A stretch of DNA of 64,000 nt from an uncultured Clostridia bacterium (lineage in GTDB: Bacteria; Bacillota; Clostridia; Christensenellales; QALW01), in assembly GCA_934434555.1 (NCBI GenBank), contig CAKRZX010000007.1, forward strand, positions 1-64,000. Reading direction: 5' to 3'. Positions within the stretch are counted from its first letter, which is position 1. Each line of letters opens with the position of its first letter. The notes under the pieces were generated by a model. The model saw only the letters and a program-made list of their open reading frames with translations. It was not told the origin of the DNA and ran no database searches. Both the position numbers and the translations under genes were made by a program. Shown here piece by piece: positions 35,886 through 44,944 of this stretch.

Positions 35886-37226
35886 TTAATATGCATTATT
35901 TATCGTTTCGATAAGTTCTTTGTTTGAACGGTTCGCTTTCATAACCGAAAGCATCTGTTCGGGCTTGTCGGCAAACATCCTGCGCAGACGGTACGCACAT
36001 TCGAGTTCTTCGGGCGTAAGCAGAAGTTCTTCTTTGCGCGTCCCGGATTTATTGATGTCTATTGCGGGGAAAATCCGCTTTTCCGCAAGACGGCGGTCAA
36101 GATGAAGTTCGCTGTTGCCGGTGCCTTTGAATTCTTCAAAGATTATATCGTCCATACGGGAACCCGTTTCAACAAGCGCCGTGGCAAGAATGGTAAGACT
36201 CCCGCCGTTTTCTATGTTCCGCGCCGCACCGAAAAATTTCTTGGGCTTGTAAAGCGCGCCGGGGTCAATACCGCCGGAAAGCACTTTTCCGGTAGGTGCA
36301 ATTACAAGGTTGTAAGCGCGGGCAAGGCGGGTGATACTGTCAAGCAGGATAACCACGTCGCGGCCGTGTTCCACAAGGCGCATGGCACGCTCCAACACCA
36401 TTTCGGCAACTTTTATATGATTTTCAGGCATTTCGTCAAAGGTGGAATAAAGCACTTCGCCGTTTACCGAGCGCTGCATATCGGTAACTTCTTCGGGACG
36501 CTCGTCAATAAGCAGAACCATAAGTTCGCATTCGGGGTGATTCTTTTCTATTGCGCGGGCAACGTTTTTAAGAAGCACGGTTTTGCCGCTTTTGGGCTGA
36601 GCCACAATCATACTGCGCTGACCCTTGCCGATAGGGGCAATAAGGTCGATAAGTCGAAGCGATATATCGTCGCCGCCGCCCTCTAACGTAAGCCGTTTAT
36701 CGGGATATATGGGCGTAAGTGACTCAAAACGGCGGCGGTGTGCCGCAACGTCGGGACGCAGGTCGTTTATTGAAAGCACGTACAGGAGCGCCGCATACTT
36801 TTCACCCTCACGTAAGGGGCGGGTCTTGCCCGAAACCTTATCGCCCGTGCGAAGATTAAAGCGCCTGATTTGCGCAATCGAAACGTAAACGTCCTTTTTT
36901 ATACCCTTTTTTGCAAACTCAAAAGGACCGCACCTGAGGAATCCGTAGCCGTCGGGTAAAATTTCAAGCACGCCGCAGCAGTCACCGCAGTCGCCGGAAG
37001 AAAGCATTTCGGTTACCGCCTGATTAAGGCTTTCATCCTTTATGTCCTCGCTTTTTACTGGAATATCCGGGTCAACGCGCGCTTCCTGTTCAGCCCGACG
37101 CTGTTTTTCGTTAAGAAAAGCAATAATTTCAGCCTTTCGCGCGCCGGAAGGCAAAGTTACACCCGCAAGGGCGGCAAATTCTTTGAGTTCGGAAAGTTTC
37201 ATGGAAGAAAAATCGGTTGTGTTCAT
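35886..37226 (-). CDS. rho: Transcription termination factor Rho
   Basis: 446 residues, AAAGGA before the ATG at 37226. N-terminal SAP-like helical part ([15 protein letters not shown]), a charged linker, the cold-shock RNA-binding domain (about 80-150: [30 protein letters not shown]), then the hexameric ATPase with PKSGKTVLL Walker [20 protein letters not shown] and the R-loop region. It acts as an RNA-dependent ATPase that ends transcription. Confidence 0.96.
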   Translation of the reverse strand: MNTTDFSSMKLSELKEFAALAGVTLPSGARKAEIIAFLNEKQRRAEQEARVDPDIPVKSEDIKDESLNQAVTEMLSSGDCGDCCGVLEILPDGYGFLRCGPFEFAKKGIKKDVYVSIAQIRRFNLRTGDKVSGKTRPLREGEKYAALLYVLSINDLRPDVAAHRRRFESLTPIYPDKRLTLEGGGDDISLRLIDLIAPIGKGQRSMIVAQPKSGKTVLLKNVARAIEKNHPECELMVLLIDERPEEVTDMQRSVNGEVLYSTFDEMPENHIKVAEMVLERAMRLVEHGRDVVILLDSITRLARAYNLVIAPTGKVLSGGIDPGALYKPKKFFGAARNIENGGSLTILATALVETGSRMDDIIFEEFKGTGNSELHLDRRLAEKRIFPAIDINKSGTRKEELLLTPEELECAYRLRRMFADKPEQMLSVMKANRSNKELIETINNAY

Positions 37227-37277
37227 TTGATATTATCCTTTTTATAAATGTGTCTTTGAGGGATATGTTACCGGTTC

Positions 37278-37306
37278 AGTATAAGGCAAAAAGAAAATTT
37301 TGTCAA
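37278..37306 (-). promoter_or_regulatory. Promoter of rho
   Basis: On the minus strand TTGACA (37306-37301), 17-base spacer, TATACT (37283-37278), about 50 bases before the start codon. Confidence 0.85.
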
Positions 37307-37347
37307 GGCAAAAAAATGTCTAAATTTGCGTCTTTTTCAGTAAAAAC

Positions 37348-37376
37348 TTGACCTTGGGGCGCTGATGTGGTATACT
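37348..37376 (+). promoter_or_regulatory. Promoter of the phosphoglycerate-mutase-like gene
   Basis: TTGACC (37348-37353), 17-base spacer, TATACT (37371-37376), 21 bases before the ATG at 37398. Confidence 0.82.
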
Positions 37377-37397
37377 GATAAACAAGGAGAATTTATA

Positions 37398-38309
37398 ATG
37401 AAACATATTATTTTTATCTGTGACGGCGAAAACGGCAATGTCCGCAAGCCGCTTATGGATTCTTTTTATGAAAACGGAATTTCGGGCATATGCGCGCCCG
37501 AACTTGAAACAGGAACGGAAAAACTGCTTACGGCGTTCGGATTCAGCCTTGAAAACTGCGAAAAGTGCGCCGCACCGTTTATTGCCGCATCTGAGGGGAT
37601 AAATCTTGCGCCCGACGATTCCGCGGCGGAACTCAGATTTTTGAGCAAGGATAAAATTTCTTCTGGCGAGGCGGAAATGCTTGCCGACGGGCTTAACGAA
37701 TATTCCGGGTTCGGCGCAAATGAGTTTTACGCCTGTGACGGCGAGAATTGCTTGCTTGTTATGCGGCAAAATGCCGAAATGCCCGATGAAACCAAGTGCT
37801 CGGCGGCAGTAAGAAATAATCCGATAAACGAAAGGCGCCGCAAAAGGGGCTTGGGCATTGTAGAAGGGTGTCAAATTAAAGACAAAAGTGCAAAAACGTA
37901 CCTGCCTGATTATTACACCTATACGGGAAAGCGCTGTGCCCTTACGGCAAACAACAGCATTGCGCGGGGGATAGCGCGGCTTGCAAATATTGAACTTTAC
38001 GATTCCGACGCGCCGGAAGAGGACTTTTTGGCAAAGGCGCAGGCGGCATTGAACGCCTTTGACGACGGCTTTGACGCGGCGTTTGTGCATTTTAATTTTT
38101 CAAAAGATATGATTCAAAACGCCGATACCGCTTTGACGTTTATCGTCAACGGGCTTCGCGCCAGGGGCGAGGATTACGGCGCACTTATTATGTTCGATTC
38201 GGATTATATTATGTATTACCCGCAGTTCGGGAACAAGTTAAACGAGGATATCCCTCGTTCGGTGGGGGTAAAATTCTTTTTTACGTTAGGAGAGCAGTAT
38301 GGAAAATAA
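37398..38309 (+). CDS. Degenerate ApgM-like phosphoglycerate mutase homologue
   Basis: 303 residues from the ATG at 37398 behind AAGGAG. The order of blocks follows archaeal-type cofactor-independent phosphoglycerate mutase (about 400 residues): an IIFICDG start (D9), ETGTEKLLTAFGF where PGSDVANLSVLGYD is expected, APFIAASEGINLAPDD where RGPLEAAS-G-I-L is expected, a YTGKRCALTANNSIARGIA block, AFVHFNFSKD for the HVEAPDE block and LIMFDSDY for the TADHS block. The nucleophile Ser is Thr or lost, and the metal-binding His residues are missing, so it is probably a non-catalytic or re-purposed member. Confidence 0.65.
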   Translation: MKHIIFICDGENGNVRKPLMDSFYENGISGICAPELETGTEKLLTAFGFSLENCEKCAAPFIAASEGINLAPDDSAAELRFLSKDKISSGEAEMLADGLNEYSGFGANEFYACDGENCLLVMRQNAEMPDETKCSAAVRNNPINERRRKRGLGIVEGCQIKDKSAKTYLPDYYTYTGKRCALTANNSIARGIARLANIELYDSDAPEEDFLAKAQAALNAFDDGFDAAFVHFNFSKDMIQNADTALTFIVNGLRARGEDYGALIMFDSDYIMYYPQFGNKLNEDIPRSVGVKFFFTLGEQYGK

Positions 38310-39315
38310 TCTTTCTTTATACGCGCGTGCGGAATACGATAATCAGCGCTACCCGAAAAAGTGGCAGGCAATGCTTGCCGTTTTTCTGCAATGGCCGGCT
38401 GCATATGCCGTTATAATGGCATTCTATGCCGCTTTCGGTGTCAATTACAGCCGCCTTTTTTCAAGCGAATTCGGTGCGGATATGTTCAACGGAATAGTAT
38501 CACAGTTTTTTGCGGTAATGATAGTTCCGCTTTTTATGCTTTCGGTAACAAAAAAGGACGCCGCGTCAACGTTAAGAATGAGAAAAAAAGTGGATTTTGT
38601 GCAGATACTTGCTTTGCTTATAATGAGCGTGGGCGTATTCTTTGTTGCACAGACGCTTAACAGCATTGTTGTTACATCGCTTTCGCAAATTTTCGGCGAG
38701 CCGTCCGATGCGGGCGAAATGGCAGACGCGCAAAACGGGGTGCAACTTCTGTTCAGCATAGCGGTTATTTGCGCTCTTCCCGCGCTGGGCGAAGAAATGC
38801 TTTTCCGCGGGTACTGTCTGCGCGCTTTTGAACGCACGTCAACCGCGGCGGCAATACTTATGTCGTCAATGCTGTTTTCAATAATGCACGGTAACGCACA
38901 ACAGATGTTCTACGCCTTTGCTGTGGGAATTCTGCTTGCGGTTGTTACAATAAATTCCGACTGCCTTTTTGCAGGCACAACAGTGCATTTTACGCTTAAT
39001 CTGATTTCGGTTGTGCTTACGTACCCGCCGGTATACGAAAAATATGAGTATTTCGTTGAAAAGTATTCAACTGTATACAGCGCATTTGTAATGGCGGTAT
39101 CGCCCGCGATTCTTGCCGGCGGACTTGTGCTGTTTCTGCTTTACACAAAAAAGAAAAACAGGCGTCTTTACGGCAAAGGCTATGTAAGCGATATGGCGTA
39201 CCCGAAGATGATGAAAAAGGAAAGCGGCGGGCAAAAAGCAATGGGAATTGTTTTCTTCGTTCTGTTTTTGCTTATCAATATTTGTTCGGCAATAGCACAG
39301 TGGCGGGGGATTTAA
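38299..39315 (+). CDS. CPBP family intramembrane metalloprotease
   Basis: 338 residues, TAGGAG before the ATG, overlapping the previous gene by 11 bases. About eight membrane helices. The CPBP (CAAX protease/Abi) motifs are present: LGEEMLFRGYCLR (EExxxR), SIMHGNAQQMFYAFAVG (His with F) and TVHFTLNLIS (HxxxN). Bacterial members process membrane or peptide substrates and sometimes give bacteriocin self-immunity. The substrate is unknown. Confidence 0.88.
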   Translation: MENNLSLYARAEYDNQRYPKKWQAMLAVFLQWPAAYAVIMAFYAAFGVNYSRLFSSEFGADMFNGIVSQFFAVMIVPLFMLSVTKKDAASTLRMRKKVDFVQILALLIMSVGVFFVAQTLNSIVVTSLSQIFGEPSDAGEMADAQNGVQLLFSIAVICALPALGEEMLFRGYCLRAFERTSTAAAILMSSMLFSIMHGNAQQMFYAFAVGILLAVVTINSDCLFAGTTVHFTLNLISVVLTYPPVYEKYEYFVEKYSTVYSAFVMAVSPAILAGGLVLFLLYTKKKNRRLYGKGYVSDMAYPKMMKKESGGQKAMGIVFFVLFLLINICSAIAQWRGI

Positions 39316-39786
39316 GTGGAAATCAGGATTATGGCGGTAGGCAAACTTCAAAAAATGTACCTTGAAGCGGAAAATGAATTTCTTAAACGTTTAACGCGGT
39401 ACGCAAAATGTACACTGATTGAAGTCGCCGATTCACAGGCGCCGGAAAAACTTTCGCCCGCGCAAAAGGCGGCGGTACAGAAAGAAGAATGGGAGAGAAT
39501 AGAAAAGAAGCTTTCGGCAAACGATTTTTTCATTGCTCTTGATTCTTCCGGCAAGCAACTTTCAAGCGAGGATTTTGCCGCAAAACTGAAAGAGTGGCAG
39601 GGTGTGAAAAATCCCGTGTTCGCCCTCGGCGGGTCGCTGGGCTTTTGTGAACAGGCACTGAAACGGGCGGATATGCGGCTTTCACTTTCGGAAATGACGT
39701 TTACCCACTCAATGGCAAGGGTGATTCTGCTTGAACAGATTTACCGCGGATTTAAGATAATGAACGGAGAACCGTATCACAAGTGA
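39316..39786 (+). CDS. rlmH: 23S rRNA (pseudouridine1915-N3)-methyltransferase
   Basis: 156 residues from a GTG that follows the protease stop by one base. SPOUT family with the knot region FALGGSLGF, the LSEMTFTHSMARVILLEQIYRGFKI block and the invariant C-terminal GEPYHK. It methylates pseudouridine 1915 in helix 69 of the 70S ribosome. It overlaps tadA by four bases. Confidence 0.96.
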   Translation: MEIRIMAVGKLQKMYLEAENEFLKRLTRYAKCTLIEVADSQAPEKLSPAQKAAVQKEEWERIEKKLSANDFFIALDSSGKQLSSEDFAAKLKEWQGVKNPVFALGGSLGFCEQALKRADMRLSLSEMTFTHSMARVILLEQIYRGFKIMNGEPYHK

Positions 39787-40238
39787 TTAAAGACGACTAT
39801 TATTTTATGGAAAGGGCGCTTATGCAGGCAAAAACCGCATTCAGGCACGGCGAAGTGCCCGTAGGCGCGGTTGTGGTGAAAGACGGGAAAGTTATTTCAC
39901 GCGGATATAACCGCCGCGAAAGCGACAGGGACCCCACCGCTCATGCGGAGCTTATTGCAATGCGCCGCGCGGCAAAGAAACTTAATTCGTGGCGGCTTAC
40001 GGGATGCACGCTTTACGTTACCCTTGAACCGTGCCCGATGTGTTCGGGAGTGATTATAAACTCCCGCATAGACCGCGTTGTGTTCGGTGCATACGACGCA
40101 AAAGCCGGCTGCTGCACGACGCTTTATCATCTTTGCAGCGATGAGCGTTTTAATCACCGCACCGAAATTTTGGGCGGTGTAAATGAGGACGAATGCGGAG
40201 AAATCCTTTCGCGTTTTTTTAAGGAAAAGAGAAGATGA
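39783..40238 (+). CDS. tadA: tRNA-specific adenosine deaminase
   Basis: 151 residues from a GTG within the end of rlmH. Zinc deaminase motifs: TAHAELIAM (His and the proton-shuttle Glu) and LEPCPMCSG (two Cys ligands). It converts A34 to inosine in tRNA-Arg(ACG). It forms a translation-quality pair with rlmH. Confidence 0.94.
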   Translation: MIKDDYYFMERALMQAKTAFRHGEVPVGAVVVKDGKVISRGYNRRESDRDPTAHAELIAMRRAAKKLNSWRLTGCTLYVTLEPCPMCSGVIINSRIDRVVFGAYDAKAGCCTTLYHLCSDERFNHRTEILGGVNEDECGEILSRFFKEKRR

Positions 40239-40240
40239 AA

Positions 40241-40265
40241 ACCGCCGCAAAGGGCGGTTTTTTTT
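40241..40265. terminator. Terminator between converging tadA and GH127 genes
   Basis: ACCGCC (40241-40246) pairs with GGCGGT (40253-40258), eight T on the plus strand; TTTT also follows on the minus strand, so it may act both ways. Confidence 0.85.
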
Positions 40266-40267
40266 AA

Positions 40268-42076
40268 TTACGGCAAAGCGTTGAACCATACGCGCATATC
40301 GCATTCTCCGCGGTTGGCAAAATAACTGTAAGGAATAAGATTTATTGATACAGGCACTTTTTCGGGTTTTAAGGCGGAATATAAAGCAGTTCCGCTTTTT
40401 AACGCATATGCAGAGATACAGATATGCGGTAATCCCGAGCGTCCGCTTTTAAGTGAATATGCAAATTCAGGCGGAATACATATACTGTGCAGAGGAACGA
40501 AATTATCAGTGCTTTCCGCACAGTAAACAACGGGACCGCGCATAACGGCAACGCGGCAGGCGTTCCGCAGCACGTTCTCATTTGCGTAAATTGCCCGCGG
40601 CAGAACTTCAAGGTTGAGTTTTACACTGCTGCTTTCAACAATAATATATCCGTTTTCCGTTTTGTACGGTTTATCAACGGTGAAATTTTCGCACCAGAAC
40701 GGTATTCTTAACGCAAGCCGTTCTGTTCCGCTTGCAGTGATTTCTATTTTGCCCGAAACGGGATAATTGGTTTTAACGGTACAGGAAATATTACCCTCGT
40801 GCATTTCGCAGGAGGTATACTGATGAATATAAAGAGTGCCGCCGCAAGCGGAGAAAATGAATCCGCCAAGGCTTGCAAGCAGACGGTTGATGTTAGGCGG
40901 GCAGCAGGAACATTCAAACACCTCTGAACGCTTTGTTTCGGGAAGCCAATTTTTGTTTTCCTTAAAATGCTCCGAAAGATTGATTTCCAAAGGGTTTGTA
41001 TAAAAGAAACTTTTGCCGTCGGCGGAAAGACCGGAAAGCATACTGTTATAGAAAACACGCTCAATGACGTCGGCATAGCGGGAATCGGGAACATTTTCGC
41101 TCATCGCACGGCAGAAAAACATCAGTGCGATTGAAGCACAGGTTTCTGCATAGGCAGTATCGTTGGGCAGGTCGTAGGGTACGGTAAATGCCTCGCCGTG
41201 GCAGGTTGAGCCTGTCGCGCCCGTAATGTACATCTTTTTTGAAGTGATATCATCAAAAAGATTGCGGCACGTGTTAAAAAGGGCGGAATCATCAGTTTCG
41301 GCGGCAAGCATTGCCATTGCAGTGTAAAGATACAGCGCTCTTACGGCGTGCCCCACCGCCTCATTCTGTTCTCTTACCGGTAAGTGACTTTGACTGTGCA
41401 CCGCATGGTCGCTTTGAAAATAAGCGTTATTGAATTCATCCCTGCAAAAATCTTCATCTGTTCCGCGGGTGTTTATAAAAAATGCGGCAAGGTCAAGGCA
41501 ATCTTTGTTCCCTGTATGACGGTAAAGCCTGATAAGCGCAAGTTCAATCTCTTCGTGTCCGGGCGTGGCAAACGCGGCGCTTCTTTTTATCATAAACACA
41601 TCTCTTATGTACGAAACGTATTTTTTCATACATTCAAGAAGAACAGGCTTGCCTATTTTATCACAGGCAATGGCGGCCTCTATAAGATGACCGGCACAGT
41701 ACAGTTCGTGATTGCCACGGTTAAGGAATCTCTTTGCGGGTTCAACGGCAGTAAAGTATGTGTTGAAATAACCGTCACTGCCTTGGTGGATACGGATTTT
41801 TTCAATAAGCGCGTCAATGCGGGATTCAAGAACCGTATCACTGTGCTGTGCCAAAATATATGCGGCGCCCTCAATCCATTTTGCCACATCACTGTCCCAG
41901 AATACGTGGGGTTTGTTTTCTTCGTTTTCACGCCAATTACAGTCAAATGCCTTTATTCTGCCTGTTTCGTTAAAGCGGTCGTATACGGAATTCACCGTTA
42001 TTTTCCGATTTAATTCTGCTTTTTCAAACCAATATCCGCTGTTAAGTTTTACCGATGAAAAATCAATGCTTTTCAT
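40268..42076 (-). CDS. GH127 beta-L-arabinofuranosidase
   Basis: 602 residues from the ATG at 42076 behind AAAGGGG. The zinc/cysteine active site of GH127 is readable: GEAFTVPYDLPND with the likely acid/base Glu, YAETCAS (Glu and first Cys ligand) and CSCCPPN, which holds the nucleophile Cys and a second ligand. No signal peptide, so it acts on imported beta-arabino-oligosaccharides. The divergent AraC regulator is its probable controller. Confidence 0.93.
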   Translation of the reverse strand: MKSIDFSSVKLNSGYWFEKAELNRKITVNSVYDRFNETGRIKAFDCNWRENEENKPHVFWDSDVAKWIEGAAYILAQHSDTVLESRIDALIEKIRIHQGSDGYFNTYFTAVEPAKRFLNRGNHELYCAGHLIEAAIACDKIGKPVLLECMKKYVSYIRDVFMIKRSAAFATPGHEEIELALIRLYRHTGNKDCLDLAAFFINTRGTDEDFCRDEFNNAYFQSDHAVHSQSHLPVREQNEAVGHAVRALYLYTAMAMLAAETDDSALFNTCRNLFDDITSKKMYITGATGSTCHGEAFTVPYDLPNDTAYAETCASIALMFFCRAMSENVPDSRYADVIERVFYNSMLSGLSADGKSFFYTNPLEINLSEHFKENKNWLPETKRSEVFECSCCPPNINRLLASLGGFIFSACGGTLYIHQYTSCEMHEGNISCTVKTNYPVSGKIEITASGTERLALRIPFWCENFTVDKPYKTENGYIIVESSSVKLNLEVLPRAIYANENVLRNACRVAVMRGPVVYCAESTDNFVPLHSICIPPEFAYSLKSGRSGLPHICISAYALKSGTALYSALKPEKVPVSINLIPYSYFANRGECDMRVWFNALP

Positions 42077-42094
42077 AATAAATCCCCTTTGCTG

Positions 42095-42142
42095 TTGACT
42101 TTTTTCGTATAGTATTATACAATATCCAAAAGGATAAAACAA
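42095..42142. promoter_or_regulatory. Overlapping divergent promoters with a palindromic operator
   Basis: Plus strand: TTGACT (42095-42100), 17 bases, TACAAT (42118-42123) for the AraC gene. Minus strand: TTGTTT (42142-42137), 17 bases, TATAAT (42119-42114) for GH127. The perfect palindrome TATCC-AAAA-GGATA (42123-42136) lies in the GH127 spacer and touches the other -10. Confidence 0.75.
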
Positions 42143-42177
42143 TTCTTAATAAACGATAAAAGGTAATAAAATCCGAT

Positions 42178-42951
42178 ATGAACATTTTGGAAAATCCGAA
42201 TATAAAGTTTGACTATGCGGGCTATTTTATAAGCGACGGAAAATGGATACACCCTGACAGAACAGAGAAAACATACGAACTTATTTGTGTTACGCACGGA
42301 GTTGTACATATGTTTGATGAGAAAACGGGCAATATCAGTGCGGAAAAAGGGCAGGTGATACTGCTTGATAAAAATACACGCCATTTTGGAACCTGCGAAA
42401 GCGAAAATGTGCGGTTTTATTGGGTTCATTTTCAGTTGCAGAACGGCAATTTGCCGTTTTCGGGAAGACTGTTTGAGAACTTTGAACAGGTTTATCTTTT
42501 CAGGGAACTGCTCCATCTCTGCAATTTGCCGCAAATTCCGAATTGTACGGTAAACGCGGTGCTTGTACATATTTTGAGCGAACTGTACCGCTGTGAAACC
42601 AACAGCCGTTTTGACCGCCGCGGAGAAGAAATATACGAATGGCTCAGGATAAACGCGTCCGCAACGCTTACCGTCAGGACGGCGGCGGAACACTTCGGCT
42701 TTTCACCTGACCATCTCAGCAGAATAGTGAATAAGAATTTCAGGTGCGGTACAAAAGAGTTGATTGTGCGGTTCATTCTTTTACGCGCAAAAGAGTTGCT
42801 TTGCAACACGGGGCTTTACGTCAAGGAAATTGCGGCACAACTTGACTTCCCCTCAGATAAGGCGTTTATCCAATTTTTCTTTTACCACGAGGGTGTATAT
42901 CCCGAACAGTTCAGAAAACGTTTTTCAAGAACTCACTTGAATAAGAAATAA
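42178..42951 (+). CDS. AraC family transcriptional regulator
   Basis: 257 residues. N-terminal cupin-like sensor (YELICVTHGVVHMF, KGQVILLDKNTRHFG) and C-terminal AraC DNA-binding domain (about 160-255) with LTVRTAAEHFGFSPDHLSRI and VKEIAAQLDFPSDKAFIQFF. It is divergent from the GH127 gene with overlapping promoters, so it most likely responds to an arabinose-type sugar. Confidence 0.9.
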   Translation: MNILENPNIKFDYAGYFISDGKWIHPDRTEKTYELICVTHGVVHMFDEKTGNISAEKGQVILLDKNTRHFGTCESENVRFYWVHFQLQNGNLPFSGRLFENFEQVYLFRELLHLCNLPQIPNCTVNAVLVHILSELYRCETNSRFDRRGEEIYEWLRINASATLTVRTAAEHFGFSPDHLSRIVNKNFRCGTKELIVRFILLRAKELLCNTGLYVKEIAAQLDFPSDKAFIQFFFYHEGVYPEQFRKRFSRTHLNKK

Positions 42952-42954
42952 AAA

Positions 42955-42978
42955 TTCGGCAGGGGAGACCCTGCCGAA
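42955..42978 (-). terminator. Terminator of fba
   Basis: A perfect 10-bp stem TTCGGCAGGG/CCCTGCCGAA with a four-base loop, followed on the minus strand by TTTTTATTTC. Confidence 0.88.
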
Positions 42979-42996
42979 AAAAGTATCAAAATCTTT

Positions 42997-43860
42997 TTAT
43001 GCTTTATCTATCGAACCGAAAAGTTCCATTTTCTCTTTTACGGTTGCCTTGATTGCCTCAAAACCGGGAGCAAGCAGTTTGCGGGGGTCAAAGCCCTTGC
43101 CTACAAGGTCCTTACCCTCTTCAATGTACTTGCGGGTGGCTTCCTGGAAAGCAAGTTGGCATTCGGTATTAACATTTATTTTTGATACGCCCAACGAAAT
43201 AGCCTTTTTAATCATATCTGCGGGAATTCCCGTGCCGCCGTGAAGAACAAGGGGCATTTCACCGGTGAGTTTCTGAATTTCGGCAAGTGTATCAAACCTT
43301 AAACCCTGCCAGTTCGCGGGATATTTGCCGTGAATGTTGCCGATACCCGCAGCAAGCATTGTTACGCCCAAATCGGCAATGAGTTTGCACTCTTTGGGGT
43401 CGGCAACTTCGCCGCCGCCGATAACGCCGTCTTCTTCGCCGCCGATAGCGCCCACTTCCGCCTCAACGCTTATGCCTTTTGCGCCTGCGTCGCGGATAAT
43501 CTGCTTTGTCTTTTCAATATTTTCCTCAATGCCGTAATGCGAACCGTCGAACATAACCGATGAGAAGCCCGCGTCCATAGCCTTGTAAGCACCCTCAAAC
43601 GTACCGTGGTCAAGGTGAAGAGCAACGGGAACGGTGATGTTAAGGGTTTCAATCATGGCCTTTGTCATAGCGGCAACGGTGTTGAACCCGCACATATACT
43701 TGCCTGCACCCTCGGATACACCCAAAATTACGGGAGAATTGTTCTCCTGAGCGGTAAGAAGAATGGCTTTTGTCCATTCAAGATTGTTTATGTTGAACTG
43801 ACCTACGGCATATTTGCCGGCTTTTGCCTTGTTCAGCATGTCCTTAGCCGAAACTAACAT
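42997..43860 (-). CDS. fba: Class II fructose-bisphosphate aldolase
   Basis: 287 residues behind TGGAGG. Zinc aldolase motifs: YAVGQFNINNLEW, LHLDHG with Asp and zinc-binding His, SVMFDGSHY, EAEVGAIGGEEDG, GIGNIHGKY and LHGGTGIP. It splits fructose-1,6-bisphosphate in glycolysis. Length is that of the short class IIA/B Gram-positive form. Confidence 0.96.
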   Translation of the reverse strand: MLVSAKDMLNKAKAGKYAVGQFNINNLEWTKAILLTAQENNSPVILGVSEGAGKYMCGFNTVAAMTKAMIETLNITVPVALHLDHGTFEGAYKAMDAGFSSVMFDGSHYGIEENIEKTKQIIRDAGAKGISVEAEVGAIGGEEDGVIGGGEVADPKECKLIADLGVTMLAAGIGNIHGKYPANWQGLRFDTLAEIQKLTGEMPLVLHGGTGIPADMIKKAISLGVSKINVNTECQLAFQEATRKYIEEGKDLVGKGFDPRKLLAPGFEAIKATVKEKMELFGSIDKA

Positions 43861-43892
43861 ATATAAATACCTCCATATAAACTTTCAAATAG

Positions 43893-43921
43893 ATTATACA
43901 ACTAATCGCTTATTTTTGCAA
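43893..43921 (-). promoter_or_regulatory. Promoter of fba
   Basis: On the minus strand TTGCAA (43921-43916), 17-base spacer, TATAAT (43898-43893); the -35 box lies inside the end of the lipid kinase gene. Confidence 0.72.
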
Positions 43922-44798
43922 CAGAATTTGTCGGAACAAAAATATTAAGCGCCTTTTCTTTTAATCGGCACACAAAATGCGGAATATCAAACAGTTCGCC
44001 GTCAAGCTGAATATCCACTTTCGGCAAAACGGAACATTCGATTTGCGTGCAGTGATATATATCAACGTATTTTGTTACTTCACCGATTTTCCCCTTTAAG
44101 AATTTTATAAGCATTCCGGGAACTTTAATCCGCGGCATACGCTTGATTAAAACAAGGTCGATAGTGCCATCATCAAGGGAAGATTCAAGAGAAACGGGAA
44201 GTCCGCCGCCGAAGTATCTTCCGTTTGCGGCGGTTAAAAGCAGACATTCCTGCTTTATGCGGGTGCTTTCGTCGATTGTAATGTCAAAAGTACGGAACTT
44301 CATGGTAAAGAGAGTGGTGATAAGGGCGGCAAAGTAACTTAACGAGCCGCGAAGAAATTTGTGAAACTTCTTTTCACGGAGAAGTATGTCCACGTCAAAT
44401 CCCGTGCCCGCAACGTTTAGTGAGCGTTTGCCGTTTATCTCCAAAAAGTCGATTTTTTGCGTTTCGCCTTTAAGAACGGTGTCAAGTTGCGAATCAATGT
44501 TGCTTCCGGGAAAGAAAGTACGCATAAAGTCGTTTCCGCTGCCGGAAGATATTACGCCCATGGGCACGCGCAAATCAAGTCCGTTAAGCACCTCGGAAAA
44601 AGTGCCGTCGCCGCCTACGGCAACAACACCGGTGCAGTCGGCTTTTGAAGAAAAATCCCGTGCAAGTTCTATGGCGTGGGCGTGATACTCGGTACGGGCC
44701 ATAACATATTCGGTGTTTCCAAGACGCTCGCGTATTCTCTCTGCGGCAATTTTGCCGGCGCCCTTGCCGGAAAGCTCATTTACAATAAAATATAACAT
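43902..44798 (-). CDS. Diacylglycerol/lipid kinase family protein
   Basis: 298 residues, GAGGTAAC before the ATG. DAGK catalytic domain: NELSGKGAG nucleotide loop, VVAVGGDGTFSEVLNGL, MGVISSGSGNDF; the C-terminal domain has the DDGTIDLVLIKRM motif. It is a DgkB/YegS/BmrU-type lipid kinase, probably recycling diacylglycerol from lipoteichoic acid or similar turnover. It lies upstream of fba. Confidence 0.9.
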   Translation of the reverse strand: MLYFIVNELSGKGAGKIAAERIRERLGNTEYVMARTEYHAHAIELARDFSSKADCTGVVAVGGDGTFSEVLNGLDLRVPMGVISSGSGNDFMRTFFPGSNIDSQLDTVLKGETQKIDFLEINGKRSLNVAGTGFDVDILLREKKFHKFLRGSLSYFAALITTLFTMKFRTFDITIDESTRIKQECLLLTAANGRYFGGGLPVSLESSLDDGTIDLVLIKRMPRIKVPGMLIKFLKGKIGEVTKYVDIYHCTQIECSVLPKVDIQLDGELFDIPHFVCRLKEKALNIFVPTNSVAKISD

Positions 44799-44890
44799 AA
44801 TGTTACCTCACAATAATAAATATTTTATCAAATAAAGCCGAATTGCGTCAACCGAATAATGTGAAAATTCGCCCAAAGAACAAAAAAACA

Positions 44891-44919
44891 TTGAAAAAAA
44901 GCGGAAATCGCGGTATAAT
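44891..44919 (+). promoter_or_regulatory. Promoter of recX
   Basis: TTGAAA (44891-44896), 17-base spacer, TATAAT (44914-44919), 25 bases before the ATG at 44945. Confidence 0.8.
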
Positions 44920-44944
44920 TACGTCAGTAAGGACAGGTGATGAT

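Noticed and set aside
41384..42013. Plus-strand open frame of 209 codons
   Set aside because: Antisense to the conserved GH127 gene; no ribosome site or recognisable protein features.
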